A DNA stretch of 64,000 bases from Chryseobacterium sp. SC28 (GCF_003932955.1 NZ_QOVY01000013.1:21914-85913); one strand, 5' to 3'; shown: positions 53,104-62,100, numbered from the stretch's first letter. The notes: a model not told the origin generated them from the letters alone. Made by a program: numbers and translations.

Positions 53104-55335
53104 TTAAATTAGTTGCTCAAAGCGGATGGGAAGGTCGTGAATTCTTTTACCGGTTGCATTGAAGATCGCATTGGCAATGGCAGGAGCCATGCCCACGACA
53201 CCGATTTCACCAACGCCTTTTACTCCTAAACTATTTACATCCTGATCCTCTTCATCTATAAAGAGAACCTGCAGATCATTGACATCTGCGTGAACAGGGA
53301 TATGATATTCCGCAAAGTTGGCATTCATATATTTGCCATAACGGTGGTCTAAAATAGTCTCTTCGTGAAGTGCTTTGCTAAGACCCCAGATCATACCGCC
53401 GAGAATCTGGCTTTCGGCAGTTTTCGGGTTGATAATTTTCCCGGCAGCCACTGCTGTTACAGCTCGGCTCACTTCTATCGTTCCCAACTCTTCATCAACT
53501 TCCACCTCAACAAAGACTGCGCTATGGGCTGCTTTGGCTTTTTTGCCCGCAGTCAGCGGATTAGGCATCGCAGAGCTGCTTGCTTTGATGCTTTTAGCGT
53601 TTGAGGCTAATATTTCTTTAGTGCTAATTTTAAACTCGGGGTCATGTTTATGCATGATAAATCCGTTCTGAAATATAACATCGTTAAACCGGATGTTGCT
53701 CCAAGAAGCATTTGAATCTTTTGCTTTTTTGAAAAGCTTTTTGTTTAAAGCCCGGCAAGCATTTTGCACAGCCGGCCCGACGGTTGCGGTAGTAAACGAT
53801 CCTCCCTGTATCGGTGCGAACGGCATTTTACTATCGGCATACGAAAATGTGACATTTTCAATTGGCAGACCCAATTCGTCAGCGGCAATCTGCGTCATTA
53901 CGGTTAGAGTTCCGGTGCCGATGTCTGTGACCGCACTTTTGATTTCAGCTGTGCCGTCAAGATTCATAATAGCCTCTGCACGACCTAAAATCCTGTTGGC
54001 TTCCCAAATTCCCGTTGCCATTCCGTATCCGACGAGTTTATTACCTTTTTTAATACTTCGCGGTACAGGATTTCTTTTTTCCCATCCGAATTTTTCCGCG
54101 CCCCGGAGATAGCAATTTCTCAATTCCTTGCTGGAGAACTCTCTACCACTGCTTTTGTCGATATCCGAATAGTTGATAAGTCTGAGTTCCAGAGGATCAA
54201 TATTCAACTGATAAGCTATCTCGTCCATCGTGATTTCTACTGCATGCATTCCGGTGCTTCCCCCAGGAGCCCTCATATCCAGAGGGCTGTAAACATCCAG
54301 CGGAATGATTTCGTGTTTTAGCAATGTGTTTTCAGCCGGATAGAGCATATTGGCCCAGTTTACAACATTTTCTACATAATCTTCGAAACGCGAGGTTTCG
54401 GCTAATGCTTTGTGATAAATAGCGTTTATCTTGCCGGCAGAGTCCGCTCCGAATTTAAGATGTTGGAGTGTCGGTGGCCGGTGTCCGATTATATACATCT
54501 GAGACCGGTCTAAAGTGACACGAACGTTTCTTTTCAAAGTCAGGGATGCCATCACTGCCATAAAAAGTTGGTGCAGCGGACGCAGACCCGCTCCAAAAGC
54601 ACCTCCCACGAAGGGCGAGATTACTTGCACATTCTTCATTTTGAGGCCAAAAACATTTGCTACGTACAACTGAGAATTGATGGTTCCCTGAGTTTTATCG
54701 TATATCGTCAGCTTATCCTTGCCTTCGTAGATCACCGTCGAGGCACACAGCTCCATAGGATTGTGATGTTCCGTGCTATGAGCAAACTGCAAATCAGTTT
54801 TTATGAATGAATTTTCGTACGCTTTCTCAAAGTCGCCCGCGGGTTTCGGAGGAGGGGGCTTTAGCATTGTTGCAAACCCTTTCTTAGCCGTGCGTGCTTT
54901 ATCGACATTTTCTCTAAGATCAGTCGAGAATTTCTCTTCTTCGTAGATCACTTTAAGTTTTTGCGCGCCGAGCCTTGCCATTTCGAAGGTTTCCGCAACA
55001 ACCAAGGCAATGGGTTGACCATTGAATTTTACATTATTATCTTTCAAGGGTTTAAAAACTGTACCCGGCGGTGAATCCATGTCTGCATATTGGAGGTCGA
55101 ACCATGCGGTTGAGGGCTTATTTTCGTGTGTGAAAACTTCTACCACGCCTTCCATTTTTTTCACTTCAGAACTATCTATAGATTTAATTCTACCCTTTGT
55201 GATGGTGCTGCCCACGATGTAACCATAGAGTAGATCCTGTGCATCATATTCTCCGGCGTACTTGGCAGCTCCTGTTACCTTGAGGTGTCCTTCGAGGCGG
55301 CTTACGGCTTTCCCCACCGACTGTATATTATTCAT
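53104..55335 (-). CDS. Molybdenum hydroxylase large (molybdopterin-binding) subunit, copy 1
   Basis: The 743-residue catalytic subunit of a xanthine dehydrogenase-family enzyme oxidises an aldehyde or N-heterocycle at a Mo site. Signature segments are VGKAVSRLEGHLKVTGAAKYAGEY, SPFVGGAFGAGLRPLHQ, RAPGGSTGMHAVEITMDEIA, IGTGTLTVMTQIAADELGL, QGGSFTTATVGPAVQNA and the active-site Glu in VKGVGEIGVVGMAPAIANAI. No Tat signal is present, unlike related E. coli PaoC surroundings, so the enzyme is cytoplasmic or exported in complex. It is the last gene of the cluster, 24 bases after the FAD subunit. Confidence 0.92.
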   Translation of the reverse strand: MNNIQSVGKAVSRLEGHLKVTGAAKYAGEYDAQDLLYGYIVGSTITKGRIKSIDSSEVKKMEGVVEVFTHENKPSTAWFDLQYADMDSPPGTVFKPLKDNNVKFNGQPIALVVAETFEMARLGAQKLKVIYEEEKFSTDLRENVDKARTAKKGFATMLKPPPPKPAGDFEKAYENSFIKTDLQFAHSTEHHNPMELCASTVIYEGKDKLTIYDKTQGTINSQLYVANVFGLKMKNVQVISPFVGGAFGAGLRPLHQLFMAVMASLTLKRNVRVTLDRSQMYIIGHRPPTLQHLKFGADSAGKINAIYHKALAETSRFEDYVENVVNWANMLYPAENTLLKHEIIPLDVYSPLDMRAPGGSTGMHAVEITMDEIAYQLNIDPLELRLINYSDIDKSSGREFSSKELRNCYLRGAEKFGWEKRNPVPRSIKKGNKLVGYGMATGIWEANRILGRAEAIMNLDGTAEIKSAVTDIGTGTLTVMTQIAADELGLPIENVTFSYADSKMPFAPIQGGSFTTATVGPAVQNACRALNKKLFKKAKDSNASWSNIRFNDVIFQNGFIMHKHDPEFKISTKEILASNAKSIKASSSAMPNPLTAGKKAKAAHSAVFVEVEVDEELGTIEVSRAVTAVAAGKIINPKTAESQILGGMIWGLSKALHEETILDHRYGKYMNANFAEYHIPVHADVNDLQVLFIDEEDQDVNSLGVKGVGEIGVVGMAPAIANAIFNATGKRIHDLPIRFEQLI

Positions 55336-55359
55336 CTGTTGTTGATTTAAAATTAAAAT

Positions 55360-56391
55360 TTATAAAGAAGGTTTGGCGCCCGGGCGTTGAGAGTCCGGAT
55401 TCAATGCCATCATGCAGTTTCTGAGAATTGCTCTGTGGGCCAAGTTGATCTTGAAACTATTATGTTCGAAACCTTTGGCGCCGGCCAGTATAATTTCTGC
55501 CGCCGCACTGAAGTTCTCCCAACTGGCCTTTTTATTGATAAGAAAATCTTCCGCTTCGATTACTCTCCAAGGTTTATGAGCCACGCCTCCCAAGGCAATT
55601 CTGACATTTTTGATGACATCATCATCTGCCAGTTCCATAGCTGTAGCAACGGAGACCAACGCAAATGCATAGGAATTTCTGTCTCGCAGTTTTAGGTAGG
55701 AATAATTTTGGGAAAAGCCTTTTTCAGGCAGATCAATACTCGTGATAATATCTCCTTTTATCAAATTATTGTCGATTTCCGGAGTATCTCCCGGAAGCCT
55801 ATGAAAATCTGCAAAACGCAATGTACTGTTTCCGTTTACTCCCGAAATATTTACTGAAGCATCTAGGGCAGAAAGTGCTACACACATATCAGAAGGAAAA
55901 ACGGCAATACAACTGTCGCTGTGACCCAAGATTGCGTGAATGCGGTTGTAACCATCAATCGCGGAGCAGCCACTACCCGGTGCTCTTTTATTGCAAGGCG
56001 TTTGAACATCATAGAAATAATAACATCTGGTTCGCTGCAGCAGATTTCCTCCATTTGTTGCCATATTTCTAATCTGGGGAGAAGCCCCTGCTAAAATTGC
56101 TTTGGACAGCAAGGGATATTTTTCTTCAACAAGTGGATGGTAGGCTGTGTCTGCATTGGTAAGCAAAGCACCCATCCGCAATCCTCCGCCAGGAAGCTCC
56201 TTCACTTCACGAAGACCCGCAATCCCGTTAATGTCCACTAAGGTGTCAGCTTGCGTAACAAAATATTTCAGAAGATCTATAATATTAGTTCCACCTGCGA
56301 TTACCTGATTGTTGTTGTGTTCGCTTACTAATGAAGTAGCATGATCTATATCGGAGGCTTTTTGATAGGCAAAATTATTCATAGGACACAC
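55360..56391 (-). CDS. Molybdenum hydroxylase FAD subunit with [4Fe-4S] cysteines
   Basis: The 343-residue subunit binds FAD (VIAGGTNIIDLLKYF, NMATNGGNLLQRTRC) and carries electrons from the Fe-S centres. The insert RCYYFYDVQTPCNKRAPGSGC with additional Cys (SCIAVFPSDMC) matches the [4Fe-4S]-binding loop of PaoB (YagS) and 4-hydroxybenzoyl-CoA reductase beta subunits, suggesting a PaoABC-like aldehyde oxidase. It overlaps the 2Fe-2S gene by 17 bases. Confidence 0.9.
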   Translation of the reverse strand: MCPMNNFAYQKASDIDHATSLVSEHNNNQVIAGGTNIIDLLKYFVTQADTLVDINGIAGLREVKELPGGGLRMGALLTNADTAYHPLVEEKYPLLSKAILAGASPQIRNMATNGGNLLQRTRCYYFYDVQTPCNKRAPGSGCSAIDGYNRIHAILGHSDSCIAVFPSDMCVALSALDASVNISGVNGNSTLRFADFHRLPGDTPEIDNNLIKGDIITSIDLPEKGFSQNYSYLKLRDRNSYAFALVSVATAMELADDDVIKNVRIALGGVAHKPWRVIEAEDFLINKKASWENFSAAAEIILAGAKGFEHNSFKINLAHRAILRNCMMALNPDSQRPGAKPSL

Positions 56392-56860
56392 TTTCTTTGA
56401 CTGCCATTACAGCATTTATTATTCCTTGGTTGGCACCGCATCGGCAGAGATTGCCGCTCATCAATTCTTGGACTTCTTCCCGGGTAGTGGCCTTGTTTTC
56501 GTTTAACATTCCAATAGCGCTGCAAATCTGTCCGGGCGTGCAGTATCCGCATTGGAAAGCATCGTAATCAATAAATGCTTGCTGAAGAGGATGAAGCCGG
56601 GAATCTGACGCAACACCTTCGATGGTAGTGATTTCCACTCCTTCATTCATTACAGCCAGTGTGAGACAACTCAACTTTCGCTTGCCGTCTATCAAAATGG
56701 TGCAGGCACCGCATTGTCCGTGATCGCAGCCTTTTTTGGTTCCCGTAAGATGAAGGTTCTCGCGGATGGCATCCAGCAAAGAAACCCACGGCAAAACTTC
56801 TAAATGATAATGTTCACCATTTATTTGGAGGTTTACTGATTGTTTTTCATGATTTGACAT
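56375..56860 (-). CDS. Molybdenum hydroxylase [2Fe-2S] subunit
   Basis: The 161-residue electron-transfer subunit has the plant-ferredoxin-type cluster (Cys45, Cys50, Cys53, Cys65 in CDHGQCGAC..C) and the second helical-domain cluster (FQCGYCTPGQIC and LCRCG). It has no signal peptide or Tat motif, so the complex is likely cytoplasmic. It heads the 2Fe-2S / FAD / Mo order of the first, complete set and lies about 106 bases after the second Mo subunit gene. Confidence 0.93.
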   Translation of the reverse strand: MSNHEKQSVNLQINGEHYHLEVLPWVSLLDAIRENLHLTGTKKGCDHGQCGACTILIDGKRKLSCLTLAVMNEGVEITTIEGVASDSRLHPLQQAFIDYDAFQCGYCTPGQICSAIGMLNENKATTREEVQELMSGNLCRCGANQGIINAVMAVKESVSYE

Positions 56861-56966
56861 ACTCTTTAATTTGGGAAAAGTCTTACAAAAAAGAAACCAT
56901 TATAAAACAATAATGGTCAATTTGGAATCGTTATTAATAAGGTATTGAATCGTTCGAAGATTTAGA

Positions 56967-59192
56967 TTAATCCGAGAGAGCCATCCGTATTTTGTCTGGG
57001 GTGATAGGTAAATCTTTCATCCGCAAACCTATTGCATTATAAATTGCATTGGCAATAGCCGGAGCCGTACCAATGATCCCCACCTCGCCCAATCCTTTTG
57101 CACCGGAGGGATTGATATTCGGATCCGGCTTATTTATAAAATAGACTTCAATAATCGGCGCATCGGCATTGACCGCAAAGTGATAACCCGCCAAATCGTC
57201 GGCTACCAGAGTGCCTAATCGGGAATCAATTTTATTTTCTTCCATTAGAGCCATACCAATGCCCCCGACAGCGGCGCCGGATATTTGATTGGCTGCTGCT
57301 TGCCTGTTGATGATTTTTCCGCCATCGGCTACGACAACCAGTTTTTCAATCTTTACAATGCCGGTTCTTCTGTTGACACGCAGTTTGCAAAAATGTGCAG
57401 AGGAAGAACAAAAGGCATATTTTTCGCGCTCTTTTCCGGGCTTTGAAGACACTTCGATACGTACCTCCTCAATATCATTTTTTTTGAACAGCTCTTCGTA
57501 AGGAATAGGCTTTCCATTACTATTCCTAAGGCTGATTCCTGTATCAGAAAGCAGAATATCGTCCAGAGTGACACCTTCAAAATTAGGATTAAAAGAAATT
57601 GCATATTTTGCCAGTTGTAGTTTCAATTGATTACTGGCATCGAAGACGGCACCGCTGACCGACGATAAGCCTGTACTCCCACCCTGACTGGGCGCGGGCG
57701 GAAGCGCGGAATTGCCCAGCTCGATGTATATTTTATCTTTAGAGATGCCTGTAATTTCGTGCGCAATATTCTGCATCCCGGTTCCGGTACCGGTGCCGAT
57801 GTCTGTCATCGCGGTCTGCACAATTATGGTGCCGTCTGGGTGCATAATAATTGCAGCTTTGGCTTCTCTTCTGCCGGCGTTCCACATGCCGATAGCCATT
57901 CCGTAGCCGACAAACCAGTCTCCGTCGGCTATATTTTTAGGAACGGATTTTCTGGAAGACCAACCAATCATTTGGGCGCCTTTTTTCATGCCTTCATCAA
58001 GGAAATGAGTCGACCACGGCAATTTCGAATCGGGATGAATATCTAGTGATATATTTCGTAACCTCAACTCCACCGGATCGATGTTTAATTTATAGCTTAA
58101 TTCATCTATCGCAGATTCCAAAGCGAAAATGCCGGTACACTCGCCCGGACCCCGCATCCAAGTTGGTGTACTGAGATTCAGAGGTACGCTTGCAAACTCG
58201 GTTTTCAAATTGGGAAATTTATAAATCAGCCTTGTGACCCGCGTAATGCCTTCTTCAAATTTTTCGTATTTCGAAGTTTCGTTTTTTGCTTGATGAAGGA
58301 TTCCCAAAATACTTCCCGAGGCATCGGCACCCAATTTTATTCTTTGCCAAGATGCGGGTCGATAGCCCGTAGAAGCGAACATCTGAGTCCGGGTAAGCAT
58401 CAGTTTTACAGGTCGATTAACTTGTTTGGCAGCCATCACGGCAGCTAAAACGTGAGGCCATACCCGCAAGCCGGATCCAAAACCTCCGCCAACAAATTCG
58501 CTAAAAACTTCTATGTTTTCCGGGGGAAGTTCAAACAGGTTTGCAAAAACCTGCTGTACATTGTTGACACCTTGATTTTTATCGTATAAACGCAAAGTAC
58601 CGGAACTGGTCCATTGGGCAATCGTTGCATGCATTTCCATTGGATGATGCACCTCTGCCCGGATATTGTACTGCCCATCTACGATGAAAGGTAAACTTTC
58701 CCACCTATCAGCACTTCCCCTTTCTTTGCCTTCTGTTTTCAAAGGAATTGACTCTTTAGCAGAATCAAAATCGACCTCGAAGTTATCTTTCTGATATTCA
58801 GTTTCTACGAGCGAGGCGGCAAAAGTAGCATCTTCTAAAGTGTCTGCAATGACTAAGGCAATGGGCTGTCCTTTAAAGAAAATTTGATCCGTATGGAAAA
58901 TGGGCAAGCCAAATTTGCTTTTTTTTATTTTTTCTTCAGTGGCAAAGCCCGGCACGGAAGGTTTGTGAAGATGAGTCAGGATATCAATTACCCCTTCGAC
59001 GTTTTTTGCTTTATCGACGGAAATCGATTTTATTTTGCCTGCCGGAATCGTACTACCCACCAAAACAGCGTAGCAAACATTTTTCACCTCGTACTCGGCG
59101 GCATATTTTCCACTACCCGTTACTTTGTCAACACCTTCAACACGTCCTTCAGGTCTGCTGCGTTTTAATTTCAATAATTCGATGAATCCCAT
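56967..59192 (-). CDS. Molybdenum hydroxylase large (molybdopterin-binding) subunit, copy 2
   Basis: The 741-residue paralogue of the 53-55 kb subunit starts at ATG 59192 (MGFIELLK), because upstream codons are Lys-rich and follow the FAD-gene end. Signatures: EGRVEGVDKVTGSGKYAAEY, FVGGGFGSGLRVWPHV, RGPGECTGIFALESAIDEL, IGTGTGTGMQNIAHEI, QGGSTGLSSVSGAVFDA and GAKGLGEVGIIGTAPAIANAI with the active-site Glu. It belongs to a second set whose FAD subunit is truncated, so it may now be orphaned or borrow the intact FAD and 2Fe-2S subunits next door. Confidence 0.92.
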   Translation of the reverse strand: MGFIELLKLKRSRPEGRVEGVDKVTGSGKYAAEYEVKNVCYAVLVGSTIPAGKIKSISVDKAKNVEGVIDILTHLHKPSVPGFATEEKIKKSKFGLPIFHTDQIFFKGQPIALVIADTLEDATFAASLVETEYQKDNFEVDFDSAKESIPLKTEGKERGSADRWESLPFIVDGQYNIRAEVHHPMEMHATIAQWTSSGTLRLYDKNQGVNNVQQVFANLFELPPENIEVFSEFVGGGFGSGLRVWPHVLAAVMAAKQVNRPVKLMLTRTQMFASTGYRPASWQRIKLGADASGSILGILHQAKNETSKYEKFEEGITRVTRLIYKFPNLKTEFASVPLNLSTPTWMRGPGECTGIFALESAIDELSYKLNIDPVELRLRNISLDIHPDSKLPWSTHFLDEGMKKGAQMIGWSSRKSVPKNIADGDWFVGYGMAIGMWNAGRREAKAAIIMHPDGTIIVQTAMTDIGTGTGTGMQNIAHEITGISKDKIYIELGNSALPPAPSQGGSTGLSSVSGAVFDASNQLKLQLAKYAISFNPNFEGVTLDDILLSDTGISLRNSNGKPIPYEELFKKNDIEEVRIEVSSKPGKEREKYAFCSSSAHFCKLRVNRRTGIVKIEKLVVVADGGKIINRQAAANQISGAAVGGIGMALMEENKIDSRLGTLVADDLAGYHFAVNADAPIIEVYFINKPDPNINPSGAKGLGEVGIIGTAPAIANAIYNAIGLRMKDLPITPDKIRMALSD

Positions 59193-59224
59193 AATTTTTT
59201 TTCTTTTTAATTTACACCTATAAT

Positions 59225-59809
59225 TTATGGATGAAGGCAATCTTTCAGCGCGGTGACAATTGCCCCTTGAAGCATTGGTATCTTGTATTGATTTTGGGTC
59301 AGCGGGATTAGATCTTTAGTGGCCAATCGGGATGCCTGTTCGAAAACATCTTCCGAAGCACGCTTTCCTTCCAAGAATTTTTCAACTTCAAACCAGCGCC
59401 ACGGTTTATGAGCTACTCCTCCCGAGGCAAGCCTGGCTTGTCTGATTCTTTTACCGTTTAAATCCAGAGCCGCTGCAACCGAAATCAGTGCAAATGCATA
59501 GGAAGTGCGATCTCTTAGTTTTACATACGTTGAATGTTGAGCAAAATTGTTTTTAGGTATTTCTATTTTTGTAATGACGGCATCTTGAGGTAAATTATTA
59601 TCGAGCCATGGCGTATTTTCAGGTAGCTTATGGAAATCTTTGAAAGGAATTTTAATTTCCTTTTGATCCTTAGTAAGTGCTGTGACGCTCGCATCCAAAG
59701 CGGTCAAAGCGACACAGAAGTCTGAAGGATGCACCGCTACGCAATGCTCGTTGTACCCCACGATGGCAGCTGTCTTGTTGTAACCTGCTGCTGCGCTGCA
59801 ACCACTGTT
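59225..59809 (-). pseudogene. Second FAD subunit, 5' end lost at a mobile-element boundary
   Basis: The frame covers only the C-terminal half of the family (from NSGCSAAAGYNKTAAIVGYNE, equivalent to the GSGC position of the intact paralogue, to the end) and runs upstream into a TAG at 59813-59815 that lies in the inserted repeat. The FAD-binding N-terminus and the CNKR cysteine loop are missing. The break coincides with the left edge of the first repeat-element copy at 59807. A GTG at 59761 could start a fragment of 178 residues, but it could not bind FAD. Confidence 0.85.
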
Positions 59810-59849
59810 GAACTAAACCTCCGGTAGCTTTTCCCATTCGCCGTTTTAG

Positions 59850-59857
59850 TAACTTTG
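59850..59857 (+). promoter_or_regulatory. -7 element TAACTTTG of the element's recombinase gene
   Basis: TAACTTTG matches TAnnTTTG and is also present in copies 2 (61451-61458) and 3. The start codon ATG lies 29 bases downstream. Confidence 0.5.
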
Positions 59858-59886
59858 TTTTTATTAACCCTAAAAAAACATATAAA

Positions 59887-60413
59887 ATGGCTACAAAAAA
59901 AAATCTCCGGAGGATTTAAGGACCAACAAATTCCTGAATCGTGCCTCGAGCGAAGTTAACGGTTTTGCCGAACTCCTGCAACGCTTTGAAAGAAATATTT
60001 CCATCCTGGGCAGAAGCAAGCGTACCTTCGACAATTATTCCAGGCACGTTGCAGCCTTAGCGCTTCATTTCGGTAAGGTCCCTACCGAATTAGACCCGGA
60101 AGACATCAAAGATTACCTTTTTGAACTTCAAAAGCGATCAAAAACCCCTTCTCAGTCGTACTTTAAACATACCGTTTACGGACTGCGGTTTTTGCTGAAA
60201 ACCGAAGGTTTGCCCTACAGCTACCTCCATCTTCCCGCGATTCCAAAAGTGAAAAAACTTCCCACTATTTTAAGCCGTGAAGAAATCTGGCGAATGCTTC
60301 AAAGTGCTGAACTCCTGAAACACAAACTGCTCATCGGCCTGATCTACGGTTGCGGACTGCGCTGTATGGAAGTAAGGAATATCAAGCTTCACACCCAAAA
60401 CGCTGCTCAATAA
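59887..60413 (+). pseudogene. Tyrosine recombinase N-terminal fragment, out of frame with its ATG (copy 1)
   Basis: ATG 59887 reads MATKKNLRRI and stops at TAA after 10 codons. From 59904, one base back in frame, 169 codons are open and encode a tyrosine recombinase: a SAM-like core-binding domain (ILGRSKRTFDNYSRHVAALALHFG, LDPEDIKDYLFELQKRS, SYFKHTVYGLRFLLK) and the start of the catalytic domain (ILSREEIWRML, KLLIGLIYGCGLRCMEVRNIKL with the first catalytic Arg). The rest, with the HxxR and Tyr, is missing, because an internal deletion joins it to the transposase tail. A -1 slip on the A9 tract would put the ATG in frame. Confidence 0.8.
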
Positions 60414-60519
60414 ATGCCGGTGCTGCAAGGAGGGAAACCTGGTAACCATTGCCGTTTTCGGGCAGCGCGGTTCGCCGCAGGACTTTCTTTTCGTCACCCA
60501 ACCTTTGTCTGCAAAATAA
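60391..60519 (+). pseudogene. IS91-type transposase C-terminal tail (copy 1)
   Basis: From 60391 a frame reads TPKTLLNKCRCCKEGNLVTI..VTQPLSAK and stops at TAA 60517-60519. A Cys-pair metal-binding tail of this kind ends IS91-type transposases of Bacteroidota. The catalytic Y2 domain and everything upstream are deleted. Confidence 0.6.
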
Positions 60520-60712
60520 CCTTTGCGGGTAAGGGAAGCTGTGCCCTACAGCCAGTAAAACCCCGCAGAAACCACTGCCAAAGGCTACCCAACGCTACAA
60601 AAAAAGCAGTCCTTCCGAAAAAACTGCTTTGCACCTCTAAATTCTAAAAACGACATCCCCATAAGAGGACCATCATACTGCTGAAAAGCTACCGGAGCTT
60701 CCGTTCAACGGG

Positions 60713-60745
60713 CTTTCATTTCTTGTCTTGCAGACAAAACGAAAG
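60713..60745. repeat. Subterminal hairpin of the element (copy 1)
   Basis: CTTTC..TTGTCT-TGC-AGACAA..GAAAG forms a nested stem near the right end, the kind of structure found at the origin ends of rolling-circle IS91-family elements. The same hairpin is at 62295-62327 in copy 2. Confidence 0.6.
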
Positions 60746-60753
60746 CTTAGTTA

Positions 60754-61227
60754 TTATCTGTAGTTTCTTTATTTTTCATATTCAAAAATGTTCTCACTTA
60801 TGAATTTTATGTCTCTTTTAGGTGCATCATTTGAAATTAGTAGCACAAAATTATTGTTGTTAATAATTGTATCCTTTATATAATATTTTTCAGCATCAAA
60901 TTTCTTTTCTTTAGGGTTTAATAATATAAAATACTCATATGCAGGGTCTGTTGTGCGAGCGTAAAACAGTATATCCTTTATTTTAGTGTTTTGTTTTTTC
61001 AGTTTTTTATATTCTTTATTATTAAAAGCAAATTTAAAATCTCCGAATGTTAATGAATTAAATTTTGCGTCAGAATTATAAACACTTTGATAGCCTCTTT
61101 CGTTGCCTAAATTTGTTTTCTTTGATAAATTTGAAAAAGGTGAGCAACTCAGTACGAAAAATAGAAAACTTATTAAAATCAATTTATATTTCATTTTATA
61201 CGGTTTTGTTTGTGAAATTACAGATAA
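60754..61227. repeat. Cargo 1 bracketed by short inverted termini
   Basis: TTATCTGTA (60754-60762) and TACAGATAA (61219-61227) are reverse complements flanking the lipoprotein gene. In cargo 2 the corresponding pair is TTAGCTGTA/TACAGCTAA, with a compensated change. Confidence 0.6.
60769..61194 (-). CDS. Small AT-rich lipoprotein, cassette cargo 1
   Basis: The 141-residue protein starts at ATG 61194 (MKYKLILISFLFFVLSC) with a clear lipoprotein signal peptide and lipobox Cys17. Further residues upstream in the frame are not signal-peptide-like. The body is Lys/Asn-rich with FNSLTFGDFKFAFNNKEYKKL and a C-terminal IKDTIINNNNFVLLISND segment; no known family is recognised. Codon and base composition are much more AT-rich than the flanking enzyme genes. 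The stop lies only about 7 bases from the short terminus, and the start is about 25 bases from the other. Confidence 0.75.
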   Translation of the reverse strand: MKYKLILISFLFFVLSCSPFSNLSKKTNLGNERGYQSVYNSDAKFNSLTFGDFKFAFNNKEYKKLKKQNTKIKDILFYARTTDPAYEYFILLNPKEKKFDAEKYYIKDTIINNNNFVLLISNDAPKRDIKFISENIFEYEK

Positions 61228-61414
61228 CGGAAAAAGTATTTGCGAAGGGCGGGCTAAATTTAACTGCAAGTTCAATTTCGCCTGAACGAAGCAAATTGCT
61301 TTTTCGTGGAACTAAATTACAAAAAAATGTGGAACGAAAAGCAAGTTGCGACTAAATGCTTCGGGTTTTTCTATTAGCGATTCAACCCCGCCTTTTGCAA
61401 ATACTATGTTGAAC
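61219..61414. repeat. Nested hairpin, putative cassette recombination site 1
   Basis: Outer arms GTATTTGCGAAGGGCGGG (61236-61253) and CCCGCCTTTTGCAAATAC (61387-61404) pair over 18 bp with two G-T pairs. Inner arms at 61291-61310 and 61329-61349 (GCAAATTGCTTTTTCG / CGAAAAGCAAGTTGC) form a second stem. The site begins TACAGATAACGG and ends ATGTTGAAC, where the next element copy starts. Structure and size resemble an integron attC site. Confidence 0.65.
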
Positions 61415-61487
61415 TAAACCTCCGGTAGCTTTTCCTATTCGCCGTTTTAGTAACTTTGTTTTTATTAACCCTTAAAAAACATATAAA

Positions 61488-61908
61488 ATGGCTACAAAAA
61501 AAAATCTCCGGAGGATTTAAGGACAAAAAAATTCCTGAACCTTGCCTCGGGCGAAGTTAACGGTTTTGCCGAACTTCTGCAACGCTTTGAAAGAAATATT
61601 TCCATCCTGGGCAGAAGCAAGCGTACCTTCGACAATTATTCCCGTCACGTTGCAGCCTTAGCGCTTCATTTCGGTAAAGGCCCTACCGAATTAGACCCGG
61701 AAGACATCAAAGATTACCTTTTTGAATTTCAAAAGCGATCAAAAACCCCTTCTCAGTCGTACTTTAAACATACCGTTTACGAACTGCGGTTTTTGCTGAA
61801 AACCTAAGGTTTGCCTTACAGCTACCTCCATCTTCCAGCGATTCCAAAAGTGAAAAAACTGCCCACTATTTTAAGCCGGCAAGAAATCTGGCGAATGTTT
61901 CAAAGTGC
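61488..61908 (+). pseudogene. Tyrosine recombinase fragment with extra stop (copy 2)
   Basis: As in copy 1, ATG 61488 leads into the A9 tract and a stop, and the recombinase frame opens at 61505. A TAA at 61805-61807 replaces the GAA of copy 1 in LKTEG. Residues continue to about EIWRMFQSA, where the sequence joins the transposase tail. Confidence 0.75.
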
Positions 61909-62100
61909 AGCTGGAAACGCGGGAAACTCCAGGCTCTGCAATCGGATTTAAAGATCAAGATCCCGGAGGTAACACCCAAAACGCTGCTCAATAAATGCCG
62001 GTGCTGCAAGGAGGGAAACCTGGTTACCATTGCTGTTTTCGGGCAGCGCGGTCCACCGCAGGACTTTATTTTCGTCACCCAACCTTTGTCTGCGGAATAA
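61909..62100 (+). pseudogene. IS91-type transposase C-terminal tail (copy 2)
   Basis: From 61909 the frame reads SWKRGKLQALQSDLKIKI..PEVTPKTLLNKCRCCKEGNL and ends PLSAE at TAA 62098-62100. It keeps 21 more residues than copy 1, so the parent element held a complete transposase gene downstream of the recombinase. Confidence 0.6.

Larger units (their letters stand above)
59807..60753 (+). mobile_element. IS91-like element remnant with tyrosine recombinase, copy 1
   Basis: The unit begins GTTGAAC-TAAACCTCCGG and ends near AAGCTTAGTTA. It has a -7 promoter box TAACTTTG (59850-59857), a recombinase fragment (59887-60413), the C-terminal 42 codons of an IS91-type transposase (60391-60519), a terminator-like hairpin (60603-60630) and a subterminal hairpin (60713-60745). 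The body is about 90 percent or more identical by eye to copy 2. It cuts the FAD-subunit gene at its left edge and abuts a cargo gene at its right edge. Confidence 0.8.

Noticed and set aside
61065..61355. 96-codon plus-strand frame over cargo 1 and hairpin site 1
   Set aside because: It is antisense to the lipoprotein signal peptide and runs into the hairpin arms.
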